This document shows positions 17,583 to 25,391 of a DNA stretch of 64,000 nt, piece after piece (within the stretch, counting starts at the first letter, position 1; each line of letters starts with the position of its first letter). The notes below the pieces were generated by a model. That model was not told the origin of the DNA and ran no database searches. It was given only the letters and a program-made list of their open reading frames with translations. This stretch comes from CAZPNX01 sp964588285 (GTDB taxonomy: Bacteria > Edwardsbacteria > AC1 > EtOH8), in assembly GCA_964588285.1 (NCBI GenBank), contig CAZPNX010000002.1, positions 115,834 to 179,833 of the forward strand, written 5' to 3'. The translations under genes were made by a program, and so were the position numbers.

Positions 17583-18425
17583 CTATTCACTTTTTAATTT
17601 AACTACCATTCCATCTTTAATTTTATCAACACCCTCTTTCACCTTACAAATTGCAGACTCCACACCAGTAACATCGATTACTTCTATTATTCCTACCTTT
17701 GTTTGAATCGTAATAACTTTCTTTGTTCTTGGACTTTCTCTAGATTCAAGTATAATAACATCGAATTTCATTCCCCTTTTTACGCCCTCTTCTGATCCAA
17801 TATCGATTATAGCCTTTTTATTTACAACATCAAACGAAACTATTGCACCTTCAACGGGAAAAGCAGTCAATATTTGTTTTGATACTTTTTTCTCATAGAT
17901 ATTCTTTATAGTATTAGAAAAATGCTTTTCTGGTTCATACTTTACCGCAGATGCCATAATTTCTAAAAAACTAACCGATGGCGATTCTTTATATGTGTTA
18001 CTAAAAATAACTTGCGCAGTTTCAATATCAACAATTTTTAATTCATGCAATATTATACCACTAACTGTTTTTGTATATTTTTTCTCTTGGTCATTATATG
18101 ATGAATCTATACTATACGAAATATTATTTATGGCCCCTAGAACGCCGTATTTCACGCCACCAATTTTACCAATCTCAACAGCCTGATCAATACTTATAGC
18201 ACCCGTTAAGTTTAATTTTTGTTCTTTCAGTATAGTTTCTAATTGACTTCTTTCAATAACATCAAATCTTTTTAATTTAACCATTTGATTAGTCATTTCC
18301 GCTTCAGCAACTAATGTGCTACCATAATCCTTTCCAACCTGATTAGAAAATGGAAAAATTGCGATTTTATCTTTTGCGTAGCACAAGGTGTTTAATACTA
18401 GTAAAGAAATAACTAGCCTTTTCAT
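17583..18425 (-). CDS. CsgG-like secreted or envelope protein
   Basis: 280 residues. ATG at 18425 follows AGGAGAAAAA and gives a signal peptide (MKRLVISLLVLNTLCYA). The mature part matches the CsgG/TolB-N pattern: DKIAIFPFSN, VAEAEMTNQMVKLKRFDVIE, LNLTGAISIDQAVEIGKIGG, KYGVLGAINN. The second half (GAIVSFDVVNKKAIIDIGSEEG) resembles the small beta-barrel that often follows this domain. CsgG forms outer-membrane export pores, but many relatives are uncharacterised, so pore function is not established. A cysteine near the cleavage site is not in a canonical lipobox. It heads the AT-rich operon and has its own promoter. Confidence 0.72.
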   Translation of the reverse strand: MKRLVISLLVLNTLCYAKDKIAIFPFSNQVGKDYGSTLVAEAEMTNQMVKLKRFDVIERSQLETILKEQKLNLTGAISIDQAVEIGKIGGVKYGVLGAINNISYSIDSSYNDQEKKYTKTVSGIILHELKIVDIETAQVIFSNTYKESPSVSFLEIMASAVKYEPEKHFSNTIKNIYEKKVSKQILTAFPVEGAIVSFDVVNKKAIIDIGSEEGVKRGMKFDVIILESRESPRTKKVITIQTKVGIIEVIDVTGVESAICKVKEGVDKIKDGMVVKLKSE

Positions 18426-18444
18426 TTTTTCTCCTTTTTTATTT

Positions 18445-18473
18445 ATTTTATCACTTACTGTTTTTTTTGTCAA
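18445..18473 (-). promoter_or_regulatory. sigma-70-type promoter of the AT-rich operon
   Basis: TTGACA at 18468-18473, 17-base spacer, TAAAAT at 18445-18450, 20 bases upstream of the CsgG-like start codon. Confidence 0.7.
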
Positions 18474-18518
18474 TAAGATACATGGATATAAATGTTTTAC
18501 AATTAAGTATCCTATTTA

Positions 18519-18559
18519 ATATCCCCCAATCTCACCTCCAGCACCACCTCGGCGCTGCC
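18519..18559. repeat. third copy of the LPP20-like gene 3' end
   Basis: 41 bases matching the end of the gene at 19556, including an invariant 26-base core (contains ACCTCCAGCACCACCTCGGC). Read on the minus strand it still encodes GSAEVVLEVRLGDIK followed by TAG, although the last codons differ in sequence from the original. It lies between the HigBA-type module and the AT-rich island. Confidence 0.8.
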
Positions 18560-18576
18560 AGCAGGGGTTGTCCGCC

Positions 18577-18885
18577 TTATGCAAAGGCCCGTTTCATGGC
18601 TGATTTTTTCACCCCCAATGCAATAAGCGACCGCACTATCAGGTCCAGCGAGACCGAAGGATCGCTCTTCTCTATCTTGGCCACCCGCGACTGGCTGGAA
18701 CTTATGAGCTCGGCCAGTTTCGTTTGGCTTATATGCTTTTTCTTGCGGCTTTCTTGCAGTAGCCGGGAAAGTGATATCTTCAGCTCGATCAAATCGGCTT
18801 CTTCTTTACTAAGCTTGAGAAAATCGGCCGCGCTGCCGCTTTCCCAGCCTTTTGCCAGTAGTGCTCTTTTCTTTTTCGGGTCCAT
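18577..18885 (-). CDS. HigA-type antitoxin, helix-turn-helix protein
   Basis: 102 residues. The C-terminal half is an XRE/Cro helix-turn-helix (ISQTKLAELISSSQSRVAKIE), preceded by a helical arm (KEEADLIELKISLSRLLQES). It lies 9 bases downstream of a RelE/HigB-type toxin gene, in the toxin-first order usual for higBA. It should neutralise the toxin and repress the shared promoter, where a TGACAT palindrome is present. The module lies between two copies of the neighbouring gene's 3' end. Confidence 0.82.
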   Translation of the reverse strand: MDPKKKRALLAKGWESGSAADFLKLSKEEADLIELKISLSRLLQESRKKKHISQTKLAELISSSQSRVAKIEKSDPSVSLDLIVRSLIALGVKKSAMKRAFA

Positions 18886-18894
18886 GTTTTTACC

Positions 18895-19229
18895 TCATTC
18901 GCTTAGGTACTGTTTTAACCTTCTTTTGCAGGCCTCTTTTACATGATTTGGCGTCTGCTCTGTCTTTTTGGCAAATACTTCAAGAATTATGACTGCGTCA
19001 TCGTCGATGTGATACACTATTCGCCAAGTTCTGCCCTTGTCTCTGATCCTCAACTCATGGCAATTGCGGCCGATGGACGGCATGGGCCGCGAGTGGGGCA
19101 TGGACAGCTTCTCGCCCTTCTGAAGTAAACGCAACAGATAACCGGCCTCTATACGGGCTTCAAATGAAAAAGGCGGCGTTTTTTAATCTCGCCGTGAAGC
19201 CAAAATAATTCCTTTTCAAATCCATTCAT
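18895..19229 (-). pseudogene. HigB/RelE-type toxin with a -1 frame break
   Basis: Two frames together make a full Gp49-like HigB toxin: from ATG 19229, NGFEKELFWLHGEIK, then after a run of six A residues (about 19182-19187) PPFSFEARIEAGYLLRLLQK, SRPMPSIGRNCHELRIRD and WRIVYHIDDDAVIILEVFAKK. Such toxins cleave mRNA on the ribosome. A -1 shift in the A run restores the frame. It could be a mutation, a sequencing error or a programmed or slippage event. A downstream in-frame start at 19134 would lack the N-terminal helices. The intact antitoxin follows. Confidence 0.75.
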
Positions 19230-19230
19230 G

Positions 19231-19259
19231 ATTATATGTCAAATCTGACATAATGTCAA
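19231..19259 (-). promoter_or_regulatory. promoter and palindromic operator of the toxin-antitoxin module
   Basis: TTGACA at 19254-19259, 17-base spacer, TATAAT at 19231-19236. The palindrome TGACATTATGTCA overlaps the -35 box and a TGACATAT half-site repeats next to the -10 box, as expected for repression by the HigA-type antitoxin. The -10 box is only one base from the toxin ATG. Confidence 0.72.
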
Positions 19260-19349
19260 TGGGCGGATGTAAGTATACGGTGTTTAAATGTGACGCAAAG
19301 TGCGGCCACCATTCTATAGTTGCGGGATGGCAGTTATTTAGGCACGCCA

Positions 19350-19390
19350 ATATCTCTAAGCCTTACCTCCAGCACCACCTCGGCGCTGCC
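19350..19390. repeat. second copy of the LPP20-like gene 3' end
   Basis: 41 bases aligned with 19563-19603, sharing the same invariant 26-base core. Minus-strand reading gives GSAEVVLEVRLRDIGVPK and a stop. With the copy at 18519 it brackets the toxin-antitoxin module. Confidence 0.8.
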
Positions 19391-19478
19391 TGCACGCCGT
19401 AGTGCCGCACAAAGTGCGCTTTGGAAAGCGGGCCCTAGTGCCTGTTATCGGCACGTAGGCGTTGCCGTCCGGGTTACG

Positions 19479-19552
19479 ACCTAACTCCACCTCGGCACGC
19501 TCGGCGCGAGCCGACCCCTTCCCCCGCGGGGAAGGGGAACAATGGGTTAGGT
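19479..19552. repeat. interspersed repeat with ACCTAAC/GTTAGGT ends
   Basis: Bounded by ACCTAAC and GTTAGGT inverted ends and containing a CCCCTTCCCC...GGGGAAGGGG stem. A related copy lies at 62458-62507, so this is a small intergenic repeat family. Confidence 0.6.
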
Positions 19553-19555
19553 CCA

Positions 19556-20416
19556 TTACTTTATATCCCCTATCCTTACCTCCAGCACCACCTCGGCGCT
19601 GCCGTCCGCGTTGTACTTGGTATCCCGGACCTTGTTCGGCGGCACCATGGCCGTGCCTCCGGTTTTAGGAATTTTCCCCAAGGCCACGGCCAAATTTCGC
19701 ATGGCCACCACCTTGGCCGCCCGAATAGCGGCGATCCTCTTGCCCTGCGGCTCGCCGGCGTCGGTAGTCGAGCGGAGTCGAGACTCCGGCGGCAGGCCCC
19801 GGCCCCGCACCAACAGAAACTCGCCCTCCACCCAGGCGTCCTCCGAGGTCACCAAAAGGCCCTTGATCTCATGCAGGGCCGCCTGGTCCTCGTCCGGGAA
19901 GATCAGCGAAACGTCTTTTATGAGGAAACGCGCGTCCCCTATATACGGCACACCGCCGTGGGCGTATAGCAACAGCCTGATCTTGTTCTGTGGGCCCAGG
20001 TAGTCTATCCTTCCATCCCCGGACCTGAGGTCCAGAAGCTCGGGGTTGCCGGTCCGCCAGGTGCCGCCCTGGTCGGTGGACTCCCACAGCCGCCAGTTGG
20101 GCTCCAGCCTGCGGTTGCGCACTGCTTCATCGTCCCGGGCCGTCCCATAGTTGTAGATGTAGAGTTTGAGCCACTTGCCCTTGAGGTTGTCGAAGTTCAC
20201 CTCGGCCCCGGCCCGGGCCAGTCCCGGAGAAACCTGGAACTCGTAGACCGCCGCCCCGTAGGAGAACATCCCGGCCAGAAGGGCGGCCTCACCCTGAATC
20301 GCGGTGTTGCGCGAAACGCCGGGATCGAAGGCGCTGCCCTTGTGCCCAAGTTCTCCGGCCTGGATGGTGGCCAAGGCCAGGGCCACAGCCAGAATTAAGC
20401 AGGATAAAAATCTCAT
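19556..20416 (-). CDS. LPP20-like secreted protein
   Basis: 286 residues. A signal peptide (FLSCLILAVALALATIQAG) is followed by a beta-rich domain (about 25-170) and a C-terminal LPP20/FlgT-N-like segment (GKRIAAIRAAKVVAMRNLAV, then YNADGSAEVVLEVRIGDIK). LPP20-family domains occur in envelope lipoproteins and flagellar accessory proteins; the role here is unknown. The last 41 bases are repeated twice downstream. That 3' end therefore looks like a recurrent insertion point, or like relics of deleted paralogues. Confidence 0.65.
   Translation of the reverse strand: MRFLSCLILAVALALATIQAGELGHKGSAFDPGVSRNTAIQGEAALLAGMFSYGAAVYEFQVSPGLARAGAEVNFDNLKGKWLKLYIYNYGTARDDEAVRNRRLEPNWRLWESTDQGGTWRTGNPELLDLRSGDGRIDYLGPQNKIRLLLYAHGGVPYIGDARFLIKDVSLIFPDEDQAALHEIKGLLVTSEDAWVEGEFLLVRGRGLPPESRLRSTTDAGEPQGKRIAAIRAAKVVAMRNLAVALGKIPKTGGTAMVPPNKVRDTKYNADGSAEVVLEVRIGDIK
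19563..19603. repeat. original 3' end of the LPP20-like gene (repeat copy 1)
   Basis: Reference copy of the 41-base unit also found at 19350-19390 and 18519-18559. All three share the core; the outer part, toward the stop codon, has diverged. Confidence 0.8.
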
Positions 20417-20476
20417 GGCTTTACACCTCGCATTTTTATGCTTTTATGATATCATCCCATCCCCCGGCTGTCAACT

Positions 20477-20595
20477 GGAAACTGGGAAACTTAGTCCCCT
20501 CTGAAGAGGGGTCAGGGGTGTGTGAGTATGTTTCAACTTGACACCGATGACACACCCCCTGTCCCCCTCTTTATAGAGGGGACTAAGCCGAATCC
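20477..20595. repeat. palindromic interspersed element, copy 1
   Basis: Starts with CTGGAAACTGGGAAACTTAG, and its ends CTTAGTCCCCTCT and AGAGGGGACTAAG form terminal inverted repeats. The two inner arms are also complementary (GGGGTGTGTGAG with ACACACCCCC). About 110 bases with no coding capacity: a MITE-like element. A second copy lies 290 bases away. Confidence 0.7.
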
Positions 20596-20766
20596 CGCCT
20601 TCCGGCTTTCAACAGGAAACTGGCGAGGGCCGCCCGGTCGTCGAGTGTCCGCCTGGTCTCGATAAAGGCGCTCGTCGAGTAGCCCGCAGGGTCTCGATGC
20701 GCCTTTGGGCTACTCGGCCTCCGGCGGGCATATCGAGACGACCGGGCGGCCCCGTTTTTCCTCCCG
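20596..20766. other. inverted-repeat segment between the two MITE-like copies
   Basis: GGGCCGCCCGGTCGTC near 20629 is mirrored by GACGACCGGGCGGCCC near 20737, and TCGTCGAGTAGCCC by GGGCTACTCGG. The whole block can fold into a long cruciform. No gene supported. Confidence 0.5.
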
Positions 20767-20774
20767 GCTGTCAA

Positions 20775-20890
20775 TTGGAAACTGGAGAGCTTTATTCCCT
20801 CTTGAGAGGGAAGCGAGGGATGTGTCCTTGGTTGGTTGTACAAATGACCTCACACTCCCTGCCCCCCTCTTTATAGAGGGGACTAAGCCG
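20775..20890. repeat. palindromic interspersed element, copy 2
   Basis: Diverged direct copy of 20477-20595, beginning ATTGGAAACTGG and ending CTTTATAGAGGGGACTAAGC. The right end is identical to copy 1 over more than 20 bases. Confidence 0.7.
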
Positions 20891-20915
20891 GCCCCGGCCA
20901 CAGGCAACTTTGGGC

Positions 20916-20944
20916 TTGACATCAGCCCTGGTTCAATCTATAAT
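20916..20944 (+). promoter_or_regulatory. sigma-70-type promoter of the sigma-54 activator gene
   Basis: TTGACA at 20916-20921, 17-base spacer, TATAAT at 20939-20944: an exact consensus. The start codon is at 20969, leaving a leader of about 18 bases without an obvious Shine-Dalgarno site. Confidence 0.8.
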
Positions 20945-20968
20945 AGAACCTCCATCCGAAAATACTAT

Positions 20969-22477
<1,509 letters not shown>

Positions 22478-22502
22478 ATCAGAAGTCGGAGGGCAGAAAT
22501 CA

Positions 22503-22537
22503 AAAAAGCCGGCAGTTATCAGCTGCCGGCTTTGCTT
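22503..22537. terminator. bidirectional terminator between convergent genes
   Basis: Stem GCCGGCAG/CTGCCGGC with T-rich tracts on both strands (six T on the minus strand). Serves the activator gene on the plus strand and the EamA transporter on the minus strand. Confidence 0.75.
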
Positions 22538-22562
22538 GTTTCTGATCTGCAGCACTTTGCCT

Positions 22563-23459
22563 TCACTTTAGAAAGAGTAGGGCCACGCCGGCCACTGAGA
22601 CCACCGCGCCCAGGACCTCCACTGCCTTCACCCTCTGCTTGAACAACAGCACCGAAGGCGGTATTATCATCACCGGAACCATAGCCATGATGGTGGAGGC
22701 TACACCGGTGTTAGTATACTGGATGGCCACCAGCGAGAGAGAAACCCCCAGAAATGGTCCAAAGGCCGAACCCAAGGCTACCTGGCCGGCCAAATGCCGG
22801 TTGTCCATCAATCCTGGCAGACGTCGCCATCCCCCCAGCGCGGTGAACAGAAGGGCGAAGCCGCCTGCTCCGGCCAGTACCCGGATCTGCGTCGCCGCCA
22901 GCGGGCTATAAGAGCCCATGCCGTATTTTGATAGAACCAACCCCCCGGCCTGACCGGCCGCGCCTCCCAGGGCCAGCAGCACCCCGGCTGCCGGATGTTT
23001 GAACGCCAGTCCCCCTCCGTCTCCGCCCCTCTTAAGCACCACCATGGCGATGCCGGCCAAGGTCAGACCCATGCCCACAAAGTCGTTCCCTGACAGGGTC
23101 TCGCCCAAAAACATCCACCCCAGCAGGGCGGCCATGGGCGGGGCCAGGGCCATGACCAGCATCGAAACCCGGGCGTGGATCATGGTGTAGGATTTAAATA
23201 GGAAATAGTCCCCGATGAGGAATCCCACCATCCCCGATAGGGAAAGCCACAGCCAGGCTTGGCCCGAGGCGTCAAATGGCAGGACCATCCCTCGCAGAAT
23301 GAGGTTGGCTGTTGCCAGGAAGACGAAACCCGTTGCCAGCTTTAACAGGTTGACCGCCACCGGACCGATCCGCCGGGTGGCGGGCTCGAAGGCCAAGGCG
23401 GTCACCGTCCAGCAGACGGCCGTGGCCAGGGCGGCCAGTTCGCCTATATGTGCGTTCAT
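22563..23459 (-). CDS. EamA/DMT family transporter
   Basis: 298 residues with ten predicted membrane helices in two homologous halves, the arrangement of drug/metabolite exporters (first half MNAHIGELAALATAVCWTV, second half from about residue 150). Typical substrates are amino acids or other small metabolites; none can be assigned. Inner membrane. It converges on the sigma-54 activator gene and ends at a shared terminator. Confidence 0.88.
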   Translation of the reverse strand: MNAHIGELAALATAVCWTVTALAFEPATRRIGPVAVNLLKLATGFVFLATANLILRGMVLPFDASGQAWLWLSLSGMVGFLIGDYFLFKSYTMIHARVSMLVMALAPPMAALLGWMFLGETLSGNDFVGMGLTLAGIAMVVLKRGGDGGGLAFKHPAAGVLLALGGAAGQAGGLVLSKYGMGSYSPLAATQIRVLAGAGGFALLFTALGGWRRLPGLMDNRHLAGQVALGSAFGPFLGVSLSLVAIQYTNTGVASTIMAMVPVMIIPPSVLLFKQRVKAVEVLGAVVSVAGVALLFLK

Positions 23460-23499
23460 CTATTCGTATCCGTTTTGTCAATTCTTATAGGCCGCAATA

Positions 23500-23530
23500 A
23501 AGGCCGGCGGAACAACGCCGGCCTTTTCAT
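23500..23530 (-). terminator. hairpin downstream of tRNA-Ser
   Basis: Stem AAGGCCGGCG/CGCCGGCCTT with a six-base loop. The minus-strand tail after the stem is short in T residues, so it may act as processing barrier or weak terminator. Confidence 0.5.
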
Positions 23531-23540
23531 CTGTCATCAG

Positions 23541-23560
23541 TGGCGGAGAGTCAGGGATTC
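23541..23560. repeat. partial copy of the tRNA-Ser 3' end
   Basis: Twenty bases (TGGCGGAGAGTCAGGGATTC) identical to 23661-23680, the acceptor/T-arm end of the tRNA-Ser gene, 120 bases downstream of it. This is the classic appearance of an attachment-site remnant, though only 100 bases lie between the copies. Confidence 0.75.
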
Positions 23561-23660
23561 TGCGCCTGCGGCGCATCCGCCACCGCCATGCTTCGATGCC
23601 TCTCTGCAGGCGGAGAACCCCGCTGTTTCACAGTCCGGGGTTCACAAATTTCTGTTATAC

Positions 23661-23757
23661 TGGCGGAGAGTCAGGGATTCGAACCCCGGATCCCGCTCGT
23701 CACGGGATACACGATTTCGAGTCGTGCGCCTTCGACCAGCTCGGCCAACTCTCCGCC
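23661..23757 (-). tRNA. tRNA-Ser (CGA)
   Basis: Acceptor stem GGCGGAG/CTCCGCC, D arm, anticodon stem CACGA with loop holding CGA, a long variable arm (ATCCCGTGACGAGCGGGAT) typical of tRNA-Ser, and T arm GGGGTTCGAATCCC. CCA is not encoded. The 3' end is duplicated downstream. Confidence 0.95.
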
Positions 23758-23776
23758 TATTCTCTTTGCCGCTGAT

Positions 23777-24271
23777 TCACGCGGATTTCCGCGGAACCCC
23801 TTTTCTTTTTTCCCTGAAGAAATTCTTAAGCAGTGCGGACGATTCCCGCTCCAGCAGTCCGCGCCGAACTTCGATCCGGTGGTTCAGCCTCCGGCTCCTG
23901 ACGATGTCGAACACCGAGCCGCAGGCGCCGGCCTTGGGATCACGGGTAGCGAAGACCAGCCGGTCGATCCGCGCCAGCACCGCCGCCCCGGCGCACATGG
24001 CGCAGGGTTCGAGGGTCGAGTAAAGCGTGCATCCGGTCAGACGCCACCTGTCCATCATTTTGGCGGCCTGCCTAATAGCTATCATCTCGGCATGGAGTCC
24101 GGAAAATCTTTTTCGCTCCACCTGGTTCCGGCCCCGTCCCACCACCCTGCCCTCATGGACCACCACCGCCCCCACCGGTACCTCGCCCTCCCGGGCCGCC
24201 CGCTCCGCCAGCCTTAGGGCCATGGCCATAAAACGCCGGTCGTCATCAAAAGAACATGGTTTAGGCAGCAA
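23777..24271 (-). CDS. tadA: tRNA-specific adenosine deaminase
   Basis: 164 residues of the cytidine-deaminase fold. The catalytic zinc site is HAE (in GLHAEMIAI) with PCAMC (in TLEPCAMCAGA). The enzyme converts adenosine 34 of tRNA-Arg(ACG) to inosine. Fittingly, a tRNA-Arg with anticodon ACG lies 100 bases away on the same strand. The C-terminal region (KNFFREKRKG) is the usual basic helix. It lies between tRNA-Arg and tRNA-Ser. Confidence 0.93.
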   Translation of the reverse strand: MLPKPCSFDDDRRFMAMALRLAERAAREGEVPVGAVVVHEGRVVGRGRNQVERKRFSGLHAEMIAIRQAAKMMDRWRLTGCTLYSTLEPCAMCAGAAVLARIDRLVFATRDPKAGACGSVFDIVRSRRLNHRIEVRRGLLERESSALLKNFFREKRKGVPRKSA

Positions 24272-24371
24272 TATTCCTAATCCCCCGGAAAGCCGGCCAT
24301 TTTAGAATTTCGGATTTGGTTATTTTGGAAATTACTCGACTTTGAACCTTAGCCAAAGTCGAGTAAAGTGG

Positions 24372-24445
24372 TGCGCCCGCCCCGATTCGAACGGGGAACC
24401 TACGGATTCGTAGTCCGTTGCTCTATCCAATTGAGCTACGGGCGC
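24372..24445 (-). tRNA. tRNA-Arg (ACG)
   Basis: Acceptor stem GCGCCCG, D arm GCTCAATTGGATAGAGC, anticodon loop with ACG, T arm CCCCGTTCGAATCGGGG. CCA not encoded. ACG needs inosine modification, supplied by the adjacent tadA product. A 13-base copy of its 5' end (GAGCTACGGGCGC) occurs near 24506. Confidence 0.95.
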
Positions 24446-24526
24446 GATATTTTTACCCCATGCGTTGCCGGGCTCCCTGCGTCCCGCTCCGAGCGGAGTC
24501 GAGGAGAGCTACGGGCGCCCTTTAAC

Positions 24527-24594
24527 GAAGTTGCGAAGTTACGAAGTGCGATGCTCGACCCGGTATTTACACGCTTTCGTAACTTCGCAACTTC
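24527..24594. repeat. long perfect inverted repeat
   Basis: A 19-base arm (GAAGTTGCGAAGTTACGAA, 24527-24545) is perfectly repeated in inverted form at 24576-24594 around a 30-base loop. It lies between tRNA-Arg and the Bat operon end; likely a MITE-like palindrome or transcription barrier. Confidence 0.75.
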
Positions 24595-24656
24595 TTGTTT
24601 TCAGCTTAAGATAATTATACCGCCAAATGCCAATATTAGTCAAGCGAGGTTTTTGT

Positions 24657-25391
24657 CTACCGATAGACGCTCTCCACCGCCCCCTGCGGCACCCAACCTC
24701 CCAGACCGCCCGGCAGCTGCACCAGCAGATAGTCCCCCCGTTTCTCCTTAATTTTGACCTCGGTGCCGTCGTGCAACAGCAAAATTTCCTTGAAATCATC
24801 GCCTGGCCCCGACAGAGCGCTGGTCTCCTTGGCGATGATGGCCGCCGGTTTTGCCCTTCGCTCGGCCTGCCATAACTGGGTCACCGCCAAAAAATAGGCA
24901 AATCCCAAAATAGCCGTTGCGGCCGGGAAAAGGGCCCACCTGGGACCGGCGACTATAAAAAGTGACAAAAAGCCCGCCCCCAGCAGGAAGCACAGCCCGG
25001 CCATAAACGCCGCCTCGCGGCTAGAAAAGTAGGTGAAGATTCTATCCAGCGCCTGCTCCAGCGGTCCAGCTTGGGATGCCGTCTTGTCCACCCGAAAGCT
25101 TCTGAGGAACTCCAGATTATGGGCGATGTCAGGATCGCGTGGGGCCAGGTCTCTGGCCCGCCTAAGTTGGATCACGGCCAGGCCTATTTGGCCATTTTTA
25201 AAATAGGCGTTGCTCAGGTTATAGCGGAGATGCGGATGGTCGGCACTCTCCAACGCCTGGCGGTAGGCGGCAATGGCCCCCGGATAATCCCCGGAGCTGT
25301 AGGCGGCATTGCCTTGGTTGTAGAGTTTGACCGGCGCAGGGCCGTGCTGGGGGGCCGCCGCCAGAGATATCAACAGAAGAAGGTTGATCAT
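24657..25391 (-). CDS. batE: BatE-like TPR and SH3 protein
   Basis: 244 residues when started at ATG 25391, which overlaps the batD stop (ATGA). A signal peptide (MINLLLLISLAAA) precedes two or three TPR units (KLYNQGNAAYSSGDYPGAIA, LRYNLSNAYFKNGQIGLAV), two membrane helices (about 130-180) and a C-terminal SH3-like domain (LLLHDGTEVKIKEKRGDYLL). BatE is the last protein of the Bat aerotolerance system, thought to act in the periplasmic face of the envelope. The longer frame to 25505 is an overlap artefact. Confidence 0.82.
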   Translation of the reverse strand: MINLLLLISLAAAPQHGPAPVKLYNQGNAAYSSGDYPGAIAAYRQALESADHPHLRYNLSNAYFKNGQIGLAVIQLRRARDLAPRDPDIAHNLEFLRSFRVDKTASQAGPLEQALDRIFTYFSSREAAFMAGLCFLLGAGFLSLFIVAGPRWALFPAATAILGFAYFLAVTQLWQAERRAKPAAIIAKETSALSGPGDDFKEILLLHDGTEVKIKEKRGDYLLVQLPGGLGGWVPQGAVESVYR

